IMG/VR virus record: IMGVR_UViG_3300046804_002374
Span: 1 to 23,899 of that record
DNA from: a virus
Length of the DNA stretch: 23,899 nucleotides
Strand: one strand, 5' to 3'
The notes under the pieces were generated by a model, which saw nothing but the letters and a program-made list of their open reading frames with translations, was not told the origin of the DNA and did not search any database. This document shows positions 6,959 to 18,700 of this stretch, piece by piece. The translations under genes and the position numbers were made by a program. Position 1 is the first letter of the stretch. Every line of letters begins with the position of its first letter.

Positions 6959-9090
6959 TACGCTATCCTACCAGTAAATATGATATAATTAATTGTTAGA
7001 TAAGGATTCATAAGATCTATTGGGGTACTAAAGTTTGTACCGATAGCAGCTTGTATTCCTCCGGAGTTTGGTAAAAATTGTCCTCTACCTGCAGCATCTG
7101 GTCCATTTCCTGTATATTGCACAACGTCTGCATCGGTAATAGCTTCGCTAGTATCCCTAATAGCATAGAATTGATTACCCTTCGTTCCGTTTTGTGTAGT
7201 AGCTCTTAGATCATGTTTATGGTCTGGCAAATTCTCTAAATCAATAGTTAATGACTCATTACCTTTGCCGAGTCCTACTGTTAGTGCAGTAACGTCTGTA
7301 ACTCTACCAGCTGTAAAGGCTTCTGTTACCCCATCTTTATCATAAGTAGTAGCTCCTGCATTTTGCATTCCGTCCTTTCCTAAAGGAAATCTACCACGTA
7401 GATCGGGAACAGCAAAATAAGCAGCCCCATTTACTAAAAGTCCGATAGCCTTATAAGCATAGCCTATAATGTTAAAAAGTTCCGGATAGTCAGAGATCTT
7501 TTGTTCGCTACCATCGCAGAATAAGTATCCTGAAGGCAATGTTACTCCAGCAAAAGGAAAAATAGAGCCGGTAGGCACAGTTGCAACGTTAGATAAAAAA
7601 GTTAATTTGGAAATCTTTTGAAGACCAGTTCCAATTTTATTAATAATAAGTTCATCTACTGACGATGCGCTTACAGCACTTGTCTTTGTTGAAATAAAAT
7701 CTGGGCTAATAGAACAATTAAAATAGGCTTGAGAATTAACCTGTTGTCCGTTAAATGAAATTGTATTACTTGTTACATCGCCTTGTAATTTAAAAGCAGT
7801 TGATGTGGCGAGTCTAGAAGCTGTTCCGCTAACATTGCCGGAGAAAGTTCCTGTAAAAGTAGTTGCTGAAATGGTTCCATCTGCTGTGATATCATTAGCA
7901 TAGACATGTCTCCATACTTTACTTGCACTACCGATATCAAACAGATCGGTAGTAGCAGGTAAAAGTGCTGCGCCGGCGCCACTAGTTTTATTAAGAGTAA
8001 GTACTCCGTCTACAAATGCGTTTCCGCCCACTCGCAAGACACCACCGATTCCAACGCCGCCGGTGACAACTAGCGCACCTGTGGTATTACTAGCCGAAAC
8101 TGTAGAATTAGCAATCGATACTGTACCAGTAGCAGATATTCCTCCGACAATATCTAATTCAACGGCTGGCGCCGTTTTATTAATGCCTATTTTGTTGCCA
8201 AAAATTGTTAAGGCGGAATTATTTTGATTATTATAAATGGTTCTAACTACGATACTACTGCCTTCGTTTTTGTTATAGAGAACAGTATCACCATTAGCTG
8301 TTGTAGAAATAATCGTTGTAAGGTCGGAACCTAAGGTGATTCCGCTATTATTTCTTACACTTAATCCAAAGTTTGTCGTGCTTGGTTCATCTTTTCTTAA
8401 GAAATTAGATGCACTAATAAATTTTGAATTTATTAAAAGACTTTCGGCCGCAAGAGCTGTGGCCCAAAATCTATTTGTAGACCCGTTACCTACAAAATCT
8501 TTTGTAGATAAATTTATTCCGGGTTTTAAAATTGTAAATCCGCTTATAGAGGTCCTTGGAGTAAATTCTTCGGTGGCAATTATTGCTACAATATTATCTT
8601 CAATATAGAAATTAATTACAGTATGTTCTAAAGGAATAGTTGCTGTATCTAAAATTACCTCAACCTTAGGACCCGATTTTGTACTTTGACTGAATTCTGG
8701 TCCTACTAAAATCCAATTTGTTCCGTTATATAAAAATAATTGCTGAGTATCTGTGTTTACCCATAGATCTCCTAGCAAGGGATTTTGTGGTTTTTCTTTA
8801 CTAACTCCGCCAGCAAACTTCCATTCTTGATTAGCCGCGTCGTAGATTCTAAGTTTTGGTAATCCGGTACTTGCATCTTTATCGTACCATAACTGTCCGT
8901 CAACCGGTGTTTCAGGTTCTATCTCACTAGCAAAATTTTCTAATAAGTGTAAAAAGTTTTCAGCTAATAATTTTGAATATCCTGTATAATTTTTACCTGG
9001 AAATCTTAAAGAAGTGGTATCGTCTACAATACCGTCTTGTACGCTTATAGGAGTTTTTGTAGTATCAGTATAATTTACATTATATGGCAT
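6958..9090 (-). CDS. Short-tail-fibre-like protein with tail collar domain
   Basis: A 710-residue protein, first of the three paralogues. Residues 1-215 are the shared module (GKNYTGYSKLLAENFLHLLENFAS, GQLWYDKDAS, GDLWVNTDTQQLFLYNG). Residues about 300-400 hold IGINKTAPAVELDIVG, GALVVTGGVGIGGVLRVGG and FDIGSASKVWRHVYAND, typical fibre-shaft blocks. From about 505 comes a phage tail-collar domain: GSIFPFAGVTLPSGYLFCDG, then FAVPDLRGRFPLGKD, then NLPDHKHDL, ending NPYLTINYIIFTGRIA. This is the arrangement of T4 gp12-like short tail fibres and microcystin-dependent-like proteins. It is probably a trimeric fibre at the baseplate that binds the host surface; the His pair in DHKH may bind metal as in gp12, which is inference. 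Start ATG 9090 overlaps the preceding stop (TAATG) and has AGGAG 7 bases upstream. Confidence 0.93.
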   Translation of the reverse strand: MPYNVNYTDTTKTPISVQDGIVDDTTSLRFPGKNYTGYSKLLAENFLHLLENFASEIEPETPVDGQLWYDKDASTGLPKLRIYDAANQEWKFAGGVSKEKPQNPLLGDLWVNTDTQQLFLYNGTNWILVGPEFSQSTKSGPKVEVILDTATIPLEHTVINFYIEDNIVAIIATEEFTPRTSISGFTILKPGINLSTKDFVGNGSTNRFWATALAAESLLINSKFISASNFLRKDEPSTTNFGLSVRNNSGITLGSDLTTIISTTANGDTVLYNKNEGSSIVVRTIYNNQNNSALTIFGNKIGINKTAPAVELDIVGGISATGTVSIANSTVSASNTTGALVVTGGVGIGGVLRVGGNAFVDGVLTLNKTSGAGAALLPATTDLFDIGSASKVWRHVYANDITADGTISATTFTGTFSGNVSGTASRLATSTAFKLQGDVTSNTISFNGQQVNSQAYFNCSISPDFISTKTSAVSASSVDELIINKIGTGLQKISKLTFLSNVATVPTGSIFPFAGVTLPSGYLFCDGSEQKISDYPELFNIIGYAYKAIGLLVNGAAYFAVPDLRGRFPLGKDGMQNAGATTYDKDGVTEAFTAGRVTDVTALTVGLGKGNESLTIDLENLPDHKHDLRATTQNGTKGNQFYAIRDTSEAITDADVVQYTGNGPDAAGRGQFLPNSGGIQAAIGTNFSTPIDLMNPYLTINYIIFTGRIA

Positions 9091-9692
9091 TAGGCTACTC
9101 CTGTAAGACTTTGGATTCTAACTGTGTAGTCAATTTGTATTAATCGGTTTAAACTTTTTTGCACAGGGTGAAAAATAACATGAGTTAGTAATTTACCAGT
9201 TCCTGCCGAATTATAAGAAACTAGGCCTAATTCATCAAATACAAAATTTGTTTTATTATTAGATGTGTTATCAAATGCTTCTTGTCCTGGTCCATCACCG
9301 TAGTCTAATAGGCAAGTAATAAAAACATCTGTATAAGATTTTCCTGTTACGTGTCTTGTTTCTATAAAATTTCTTGTAGGATCCAAATTTGTAACACTGG
9401 TATTATTAACCACCTTTGAATAAGTTTGATTGTAAAGCCCGGCATTTTGACCAGTAGAATTAGGTGTTAGATATGTAATAATCCCGGTTGGGTCGATCGC
9501 CGTTCCGCCGTTGCCGAACGCCATAGAATAGATAAATCCTTGTCCAGAATTAGCAATACTCTCGGCCAAAGCTATACTCATATTTTCATAATGAATAGCA
9601 TTAGGTTTATCGATGAGGACTTCCCCAGATTCTGGGTCGTGAATTTTAATATGCCCTCGAATATATAGCCCTGAAAAGTCCTTTGTTTCCAT
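9090..9692 (-). CDS. Conserved virion structural protein (200 aa)
   Basis: A 200-residue protein starting METKDFSGLYIRGHIKIHDP. It has DKPNAIHYENMSIALAESIA at about residues 28-47, MAFGNGGTAIDPTGIITYLT at about 57-75, FVFDELGLVS, and the C-terminal stretch THVIFHPVQKSLNRLIQID. From memory this is a strongly conserved structural protein of marine T4-like phages placed beside tail-fibre and baseplate genes. It is predicted all-beta, with no enzymatic motif. The frame extends upstream to a TTG at 9767 that would overlap the giant gene by 28 bases. I prefer ATG 9692 because the late-promoter core GATAAATA lies at 9712-9719, within that extension, and a purine-rich AGAGAGA precedes the ATG. It may link the giant protein to the fibres; that is positional inference. 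Confidence 0.9.
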   Translation of the reverse strand: METKDFSGLYIRGHIKIHDPESGEVLIDKPNAIHYENMSIALAESIANSGQGFIYSMAFGNGGTAIDPTGIITYLTPNSTGQNAGLYNQTYSKVVNNTSVTNLDPTRNFIETRHVTGKSYTDVFITCLLDYGDGPGQEAFDNTSNNKTNFVFDELGLVSYNSAGTGKLLTHVIFHPVQKSLNRLIQIDYTVRIQSLTGVA

Positions 9693-9711
9693 ATAATCTC
9701 TCTTTATCTGA

Positions 9712-9719
9712 TATTTATC
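9712..9719 (-). promoter_or_regulatory. T4-like late promoter (GATAAATA)
   Basis: On the minus strand GATAAATA matches the NATAAATA -10 core of T4-like cyanophage late promoters and lies in the 47-base gap between the giant gene and the 200-residue gene. A second near match, TATAAATG, lies just upstream at about 9722-9729. The expected start is close to 9706, giving a leader of about 14 bases. It would let the 200-residue protein and the three fibre genes be made independently of the 14-kb giant transcript. No -35 is expected for this class. Confidence 0.6.
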
Positions 9720-9739
9720 AACATTTATAATATGCTGTT

Positions 9740-12700
9740 TTATTCGTTTGACATGTTTGTATACCAAACTGCAGGTGCTGCCCTTAAGAAACTAGCAATT
9801 TGATTATCGCCGTACAGATTGTTATCCCAATTAAATCCTGTTTTCTTAACTACAGTAATTCGTGTTCCGACGGCAAGTTCGTTAGTTAATAACAATTGAG
9901 GATTTTCTCCGTCTACGGCAAAATCTGCTTCAATCTTCTCGTCCCCTTCAGGGCTATATACAAACTTATTCATATTATGATAAGAATAAGGAACCTTGCT
10001 TAGTCTCCTGTTACCTACAAAAATTTTCCAAAAGTTATAGTCGTCCATAAATGATGAAGAGCTAGTATGTTCCATTTGGCATTTATAAGAATATGAATCC
10101 TTAGTAATCAACGTGCCTATAGTATAAAGTGTGTTTGGTTCCCAGATTTGAGTCAAATCATATCCCCCAACTAGAACTTCAATGTCATTAGACATGCCAA
10201 AACCTACAGGAATTTCTGTATCGTACGGGGCCCAATATTCTGTATTTGTAGGTAGAACACTCCTTGATCCAACTAAAGCCGTATAATATCCGCTTTGATA
10301 TGAAACTACATCATTCGATACGTATTGGGATCCGCTTATATATTCTCCCTTATAATTTAAATTATAATCTGCAAACCATTTAACAACTCCGCTAGTATCA
10401 TAATTAGGACTTGCTGTATCTTGATCTCCTTTTATAGGTATAAATGTTAAATTTACATATCGGGTTCCATCTGAAATGTGATTTTCAATTAACTCTGTAT
10501 CAAGATAAGGAATAGTCTCTTGTGGACCAATATCTATAACATAAGACCCCTCTTTATGGATAGCAGGGACTCCTGTTCCTAATGTTCCTCGTCTTAGTCT
10601 AAGTAAAGCATTACCGTCAATCTCGAAATATTCAATCCTTTCTCCCTTGATTTCAATCACCCCTGGCTTGTTTGCATTAATGTTAGGTTGATCGAACTGA
10701 GACGAATCTTCTACTAATATATAAGTATCATCAAATTTTAAATCTTGAGCAAGTCTAGTTTGTTTATTCTTGTTAAGACGCTTAAAATGAACTCGATTTA
10801 AAATATCTTTAAATTGCATATAGCTTACAGAATAGGTAACTACTTCACTATTAAAAGCAATAACTTGAACTATATCAGTTTCATCTAATTCTGTCTTAAG
10901 TCTTACTGATCTATGATCTAATTCAAGAGAGTAATCTACACTATGAGTGAGCATTTGTCCATTTTTAATTACCCAGATATAGTCATCGGTGCTTACCGGT
11001 CTGTCTAACTTAAATCGTTGTCCGAGTTTATTTGTAAAAGTATAATAATCGGCCGATCCGGGTACTAAGACATTGGCCGGTGTGAGACTATTAACTGATC
11101 TTTCAACTTTCAATATGGCATGATTATAAAAACTTATTACTTCTATTTCTGTTCCGGTAGGATAATTAGATGTAAATGTAATCGAACCGTTATCATTGAT
11201 ATTATAATCGCTTCCTGCACTAATTACAACAATCATCGCTGCACCATCAATATACTTTCTCTTGTTAATTTTAACTGTTACTCCATAGAAATCTACAGTA
11301 AAATCTTTTCCAACCTTGAGCTCTATACCTGCAATAAACACTCTAACTTGAGTGATATCAAAGGTTGCTGAATCAGCTTCATACGGAGATAATTTATATT
11401 CTAGTGTGTTATTTGTTAGCACAAAGTTTAATGTCTTAGACGGTTGAAGGAAAGTTTGTCCCTTACGAACTAAAACGTTATTTTCGTACGGTTGCAAGTT
11501 TAGTGCGGTTAATTTTTCTTGAGTCAAATTAATTAAATTATATGTTGATGTTCCTGAAACAAAATTTATTATTTGACTCTTCATTACTGACGACGTTTGT
11601 TGGGTAACGTCTGATAAAGAATCAGTATCTATCAAATAGTTAATCAATGAACCATTATCTATAGAATTAGCAAATCGTATTCCTACAAGGTTTGATACAT
11701 CGTATGTACTATCTGTTTTAAACAATGTAAAGTTTAAAACAGAGCCATCAACTAAAACTGTAGCATTGAGCTCGTCTAACCACGGAGCCTTAGTAATAAA
11801 TTCTTTTGTAACTCCGTCGCCAATAAAATAATCTGTATCTAAAATATTATTAGCATTAAACCCTAAACTTACTATACTTACTAATGACCCGGCCTCTGGC
11901 GGATCTGCTAGTACAACATTATTATTTTTCCAATCAATAGTATAATCAATTGGATCTAAAAATTCACCACTTACTTTTACAATAACAGACCTATCTGTCG
12001 GAAAATATTGCCCAATTTTAAATGTGTCATTGCTACCGTCGCTGACATAATTTTTAAACAATATCTTAGGTGCGCCGCCTGTTGGTCTATGATAAACTTT
12101 GATTGCAACACTATCAAATATTCTACCAGGAAGTAGCTCTTCGGGAGATGTAGAATTTAACTCTGTCACTAACTCATCACCGTCAACAATAATATCATCG
12201 GGTTCTAAACCCGTTGCTGATGTAAATGCAGACCCTACAAACTGACCGCCGCTTAATTGCGTGTCTAGTTCTGTGAAACCAATTACATTAGACCCATCGG
12301 TATAATTTTTTCTAATTGTAATCCTGTCATTCTCGTCTATAGTGATATAGGCAGGCAATTCAACAACATCTATTTCTCCATCGCCGATTACTGATTTCAT
12401 TTGAGCATTAGGATTTAAGGCATGTGTGTTGAGTGTTAAAAATACTGTATTTGTTATAGCAGTAAATGGTTGATCGGGTACTTCAAAATCGTCATTATAA
12501 AGAGCCGTTCCTTTAAGGATTCTAACATTACTGATACTTCCATTAAAATATCCGTTAGCAGGATCAAGTCCATAGCCTATTCTCAAAGGACCTAGGCCCG
12601 AGAAATTAAAACTTACAGAATTTACAGTATTAAGTTTCACTCCGTCAACAAAAAAGTAAACCGTATTACCTTCTTTAACCAATGCTATATGGTGCCAAGC

Positions 12701-15700
12701 ATTTGGTGTAAGGATGTGAAAGTTTCCTTGGTACACATTACCGTTATTGGTATTATTAGGAATTAGATATCCAACCCCGTTTCCGTCGATATTATGCCCT
12801 ATTCTAATTTCTTTACCAGCGATGTTTTGTCCTATCGCTAGGATTGGGGTCCAGTTGTTAGTAGGAAGACTGTCTGGTCTCACAAAAAATTCAATAGTAA
12901 AATTCTGTGTTCCAAATGCATAATTTGAACTTTGCGCAGCACTAATATAACTAGATCCGTTTAATCCTAATACGTCTACTCCATCGAATGGTCCCCCGTA
13001 GATAGAGTACGAAGGCGACCCTACAAAACTAATTAAATCTGTATCGATACTATAATTAGGATCATCCAGGCGAATTTCATTACCATATAATTGAATTTTT
13101 ATTTCATCACCGCTTAATGGTGCAACAATAAATCTAACAATTCGAGACACTGGACTAAATGGCACTAATGAATAATCAATTCCTAATTCTTTTAGCGTAT
13201 TATTAATGTATACTTTCGGGGCAAATGAAGTGTTTGGAATTTTAAAATCTTTAGTAGTGCCGTCGCCCTGATACCTATCTCCAGGAGATAGCGGATCTTT
13301 TACGTCAATAAGTTTATTAATATATACGTTTAAGATTTGGCCAGCGTCCGGTGTATATTTTAATTGAACTGTGTGATCATTGGCTCCTTGAACTACTGAT
13401 AAATTATCATAGTCTTCATCGAAGCTATCCCATGCATCTGAGAACCACGGTAAAGCATCCCAACCACCAACACTTCTAAAACCCAGTCCGGTAATATTGA
13501 CGCCGCCATAGTCTATACCAGTCATTAGCTGAGATAAATCTTTACCCCATTTCCCTGATTCTACATTATAGAAAAAGTTAATCCTATCAGCTGCTGACAA
13601 ATATGAAATATCTTTTTCATATTCAATAATAACTACATCGCCTGCAGCAGGTGGACTAGATAAAGTTAGACTTCCGTAGTAGCTAGTAAATCCTCTGTTT
13701 TTGGTTTTTTTAGTGGCCAATTGATATTCATTACGGAGTACTTCAGTTCCGGGATTAGTAGGGTCTGCTAAGTATTCTTCTCCGTTAACAATTCTTACTT
13801 TACTATTGCCCACTGTTTTAACTGGACTATATTTTAGATCAAATTGTAAACGCGATCCAGTGCCATAAAATATTTCAGTTTCTGTAATTTCATATATGAA
13901 ATAATTATTTGTAATTCTATCAAATTTTACAGAAATCTTATTTGCTCTAACAGCTTGAGTTTCAATAATTGCTACAGCTTTACCTGCGATTCCGTTGACT
14001 GACAAACCGCCGTCTAACAACACAGTGGGTGCTTTTAAATAACCATAACCCGGATTTGTGACAGTAATTCTGTTTACTACACCATTTGAAATATAGGCTC
14101 TAGCTGTAGCACCAGTCCCGTAGCCTCCAGAAATTTTAACTATTGGAGGATTAATATAACCCGAGCCTCCGTTTGCAACTTCAATACTTAAAACACTAAA
14201 TCCTAAATTGTCTTTCCAATTTTTCCAAGGATATGTATTAAGAATCTCATCACTTGAACTTTCAATCACCGCTTGAGTTTGGCTTAGTTCATTAACTTTT
14301 AAAAATAATTTTGTTATATCGTAATCTGGATTGACATAAGGTATGATATCAAAGTCGGAAACCATAGTTTGAGTATTATCAATATTCTTATAAGATGATA
14401 CATACTCTCTAATATTCGTTCTATATGGTTTCACTTCGTTTATATACGACTCGTAGTCTGATAGATTATCATTATTATAGTTTACTTTCTGAACTAGTGC
14501 GCCTACATTATGTTTTGAAACTACAAAACTAGTCTTTGTCACCCAATCAACAAATGGTTGTTCTCTTAATACAAACCGTAGACTTGCAAAGAATAATTTA
14601 ATATATTCTGATCTCAGTTCCTCGATTAGCAAATTGTTTTTAATGCAGTCTAATATAATCCTTAATTCGTTTAAGGCAAATGAATCATAGATTGCAGAAT
14701 CAAATAGGTTAGTATCATATCCTACTGTAGAATTAGAAAAATCATATAGAGTTGGTAGGAATTTAATTGTTCCGTTTTCTCTTCCTATAACAGAATAATT
14801 TTGTGTATAATCAATAGTAGTATTATTTGCAAATTTTTCTAATAGCAACCAACCGCCTGTTCCAATATTTTTAACTTTTACAGTTTCTCCAATATTTGAT
14901 TTTAGATTAGCTAGTTCATACGTGTTGTTTACAAAATAATCTATTTTAGTAAATTCATTATAACCTGTTGCATACCAGTCTATATAACTCCAAAAAGAAT
15001 TTGTATTAAAGGCCTGACTAATTATTTTAGTCCAGGATTTTTTAATAGAGTTATAAGAATATATTGCCCACTTGTCGAAAGAATTTTCATCACTGTCAAT
15101 AAGGACTGAGAAATTTCTAATTGTTAAACTTGTATTTGCTAAATTATATCCAACGCCTTTATTATTAATCTTTACATTTACCACTGATCCATTAGCATCT
15201 AGTACTGTTCTAATTTCTGCGCCGGTACCGTCGCCGATAATTTTTATATACGGTGCATTGACATATCCATTTCCAGCATCAATAATAATAACGTCAGTTA
15301 TTCTTCCATTTTCGATAACAGGTTCTAATACAGCGGGCCTTAGTGCTCCGGTCGAAATAAACCTTAATAGACTGTTAGTTGAGATTTGTGTGTCCCACAA
15401 CCCTGAGTATTTTGATGGTGCATCGTCTAGTTTTTCTAAAGGACTAATATTATAATTGTCTGTAATAAGATTATTAGCTAAAACAGAGTTTACCCCCTCG
15501 ATGAATAATTTTAAAGCTTCACCTCTATTAACAAACATAGATTGTCTTGGTTTAAACTCAACACCGTATCTAAGTTTAAAGGGTAAATTACTATCCGGTA
15601 GTGGTTTATCGTTGTCATCTTTTCCGATAAGACTGTTGATCCATTTCTTTTCAATATTTTCAGGAATATATAAACTAGACTCGCTAAGTAATTTCCATTG

Positions 15701-18700
15701 ATTGTGAATATTAAGTTCTTGATTCTCAATAGTCCAATATTGAACAGATAGTACTGTATGTGTATTAGTTAAAAGGTTCTCGGTGTTGACTACACTAAAG
15801 GAATTAGGACCTGTTAATGCTAGACATGCATATCCGTACGATCTAGGATCAGCAATAAGATTTGCTATTTCAGCAGAGGATAATGTTCGACCTAAAACAT
15901 TAGGAACTACTGTTTTATTCTTAACCCAGAAATAGTAAACACTTATAAACTTTTTGCTAACAGTATCGTACGTTTGAACTTCACTATAAACTAAATCTCC
16001 GTATTTTGATTTACCGCTTATATTATTAGCTAATCCTTTTTCTGTATCAGCAAGTTTATCCCACTCTGATGGAAGATATTTTGATTCTACCCATTCGTAA
16101 ATATCAATACTTGCAGAGGCATATAATGTGTTCCATGTTGTGGATCTATAGACTACATCCCCTATACTATTTTCTAAAAATTTAGCTCTGTTAAGGTCCC
16201 ACCATAATAGGCCTACCTTGCTCTTAGTCCATTTTACTCCGTCATTAACATTAACTGACGAATCGCCTGTCGAATAAATTGCAGGGTCAAAGTAAGATTT
16301 AAATCTTATTTCTTGTTCTGCTATACCGGGAATTTTTCCTTGGTTAGGTTCAACAATATCAAGATATTGAATTAATTTTTGTTCAACGCTATCATATAGG
16401 AATGCTTTTTTAATTTTATTAACATTTGGTTTGCTTTCTTGTTGGTGTAAGACGGCCCAGGATGTAGCATTAGGATTTCGAGAATAAGAATAAATTCTAC
16501 CAACATTTTTTTCTTCGGAGGCGATACCGATATCATGATACGGTGTTCCAACTAATATGGTGTTTTCGCTTGAGCTTACCGAGCTTGCAAATCCGTCAGT
16601 TGACGACAAATCTGTTATGTCCTCTCCAATAAATCTAGATTTTAATGTTTCGCCGTAGATATAATTGTTATTATACTTGTCAAAAATATCAACTTTTCCG
16701 CCATTTATAACTGTTACAAAATTTGTAGAATTATTATCAAATGTAGTTGAATTTTCTTTTTTAATTGAATCTTCGTCGTTGATATAATTAGATCCGTATA
16801 GCTGCTGAGATACAGTTCTATCTAATAATTTAGAATAAACATCAAATGTGGTGTCCGAAATTATTGAACTATTTTTAGATACTACGACTATAGTTTTATT
16901 ATCTATACTGTAAGAAACATTAGTTCCAAAATTTCCGCTTTCTTTAAAGTATGGACTTGTGATTTCATGTGATAGTTGATAAGAATTATTATTAAGTTTG
17001 TAAACAGAAATTTTTCCTAATACATTATAAGGACTTGATACTAAAAATTCAGATGCGTCTGCAGTAATATCGATGCTTTCTCCAAATCTTGATGTAGTAT
17101 TAACCGAAGATCCGTTTATTGTTTGAGCTAAATTCCATGTATCTAGGCCGGTTCGTTTATATACCTTAACTTGATTTGTACTCGGTAAAGATACTATAAA
17201 TGTGCTGGCTTGATCTGAAAGTTTAACATCCGAGGATGCGCCTGAAAATATAGTCGGGAATACAATTCCAAAACTAATGTTGAAATCATATATTCCAGAT
17301 CCTGTAAAACTGCTGTTTACTTCGAAACCGACTCCATTTATAACATTAGATACCTGAGTATTAGTAGGCAAAACAGCAGCCGATACCTGTGCAAGATAAA
17401 ACTTTTCGTCTGCGCCCGGATATGCTATAAAATTACTTCCAAGTGTAACCGTACTTGTAATTTCGAGTGGGGTGTAGATGTTAAACAGCCCCACTTCATT
17501 ATTTGTAGCCACAGCAACGGTATAAGAATCTTTATAGTTAACTATGTCTATCGTTTTTAGGTGGCTTGTAAATCCGGTAGCAAATGCGCCTTCATAAACC
17601 GGAAATCCTGATATGTACACATACTGTCCAACATTATTTTTTTGATGAATTTCATAGTAACTACCGTCTATATTCTTATGTCCAATTAATAATAATTGTT
17701 TATCAGGCGAGAACTTTGTTACAAGACTGTCTGTTTCTACCTGAGTAGGCGTTGGAATTTTTTGGAGCTCGTTCCAAGCTGACGATGAAAACGTTTTTGT
17801 AAGAATAGTTGTAAAATTTTTACTAGAAACTGCCGCTAATGTACCATCCTTAGTTATTGATACAAATTTTCCAAAATAACCATCTTCTACAGGGAATGTA
17901 GTATCAACAGCTGAATCTTTAAAAATTTTACTATTTTTGTATACAGCCCATAGACCTTGTCCGTTATCTTTAGACCACACTAACTCGCCGTCTTTAATTT
18001 TATTAGGTATAAATTGATTAAGATCGTCTATCGAGTTAATTTTACATTGCTCAAATGTATAAATTACAGTCTTTGATAAATCTGTAATAGGATCCCATCC
18101 TGTGATATTAGTCGTTATTAAAATTTTATCTTGATTAGTAGAAGTTACCTTATAGTAACCTGTAACTATTGAAGGATTAGATATAGCTATAATACCACCG
18201 GCCGTAACTGGACTCTTAGTGTTTAATTCTATAGTTAAAGTCTTATTGGCATAAGTTATTGCTTCGATTTTTTCTACCATTGTCGTAGTTCTATATACGT
18301 TCCAATGATCAGTAGACAAGCCGTTTTCAAAAGCACACCAAATATAATCTCCGTCTTTTAATTCAAAGACCTTTGTTCCAACTAAATCGTCAAGAGAGTC
18401 TATATACAAAGCAACATCATCGTATCGCACGAATCCCGGACTTCGCAAAAATTGCTTTGTTCCCGTAGTGGGGAAAATTCCTCTATCTAAACTTACAAAA
18501 TTCTTAGGCTTAATATATAGATCTTTTACTTGTTGTCTATAAACAAGATCGGTAGATGAGCTATTAGTTTGTTCTACCACTTCAATAGGCTGAGGTTTTA
18601 ATTTAAATTTTGATTCGTCTAATATAAATTCTACTTCATCAAATCCCGAACTTGCACCATATTGACCCACTCTAACGGCCCACTCTTCATTGAATGTTAG

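Noticed and set aside
7773-7982. Minus-strand 69-codon frame inside the collar-protein gene
   Set aside because: It is out of frame within the shaft region of the 710-residue protein, with no ribosome site; a shadow.
4073-8608. Plus-strand open frames (for example 4073-4336, 5343-5732, 6255-6575, 8336-8608)
   Set aside because: They are antisense to long, well-supported fibre genes, have no matching ribosome sites or recognisable protein features, and fit shadow frames of Thr/Asn/Ser-rich coding DNA.
3541-9090. Diversity-generating retroelement or invertible fibre switch
   Set aside because: Similar fibre genes suggested it, but no reverse transcriptase, template/variable repeat pair, invertase or flanking inverted repeats are visible; the similarity is at protein level.
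11120-15729. Plus- and minus-strand short frames inside the giant gene (11120-11371, 15072-15455, 15456-15701, 15511-15729)
   Set aside because: All lie within the continuous giant frame, show low-complexity composition and no translation signals.
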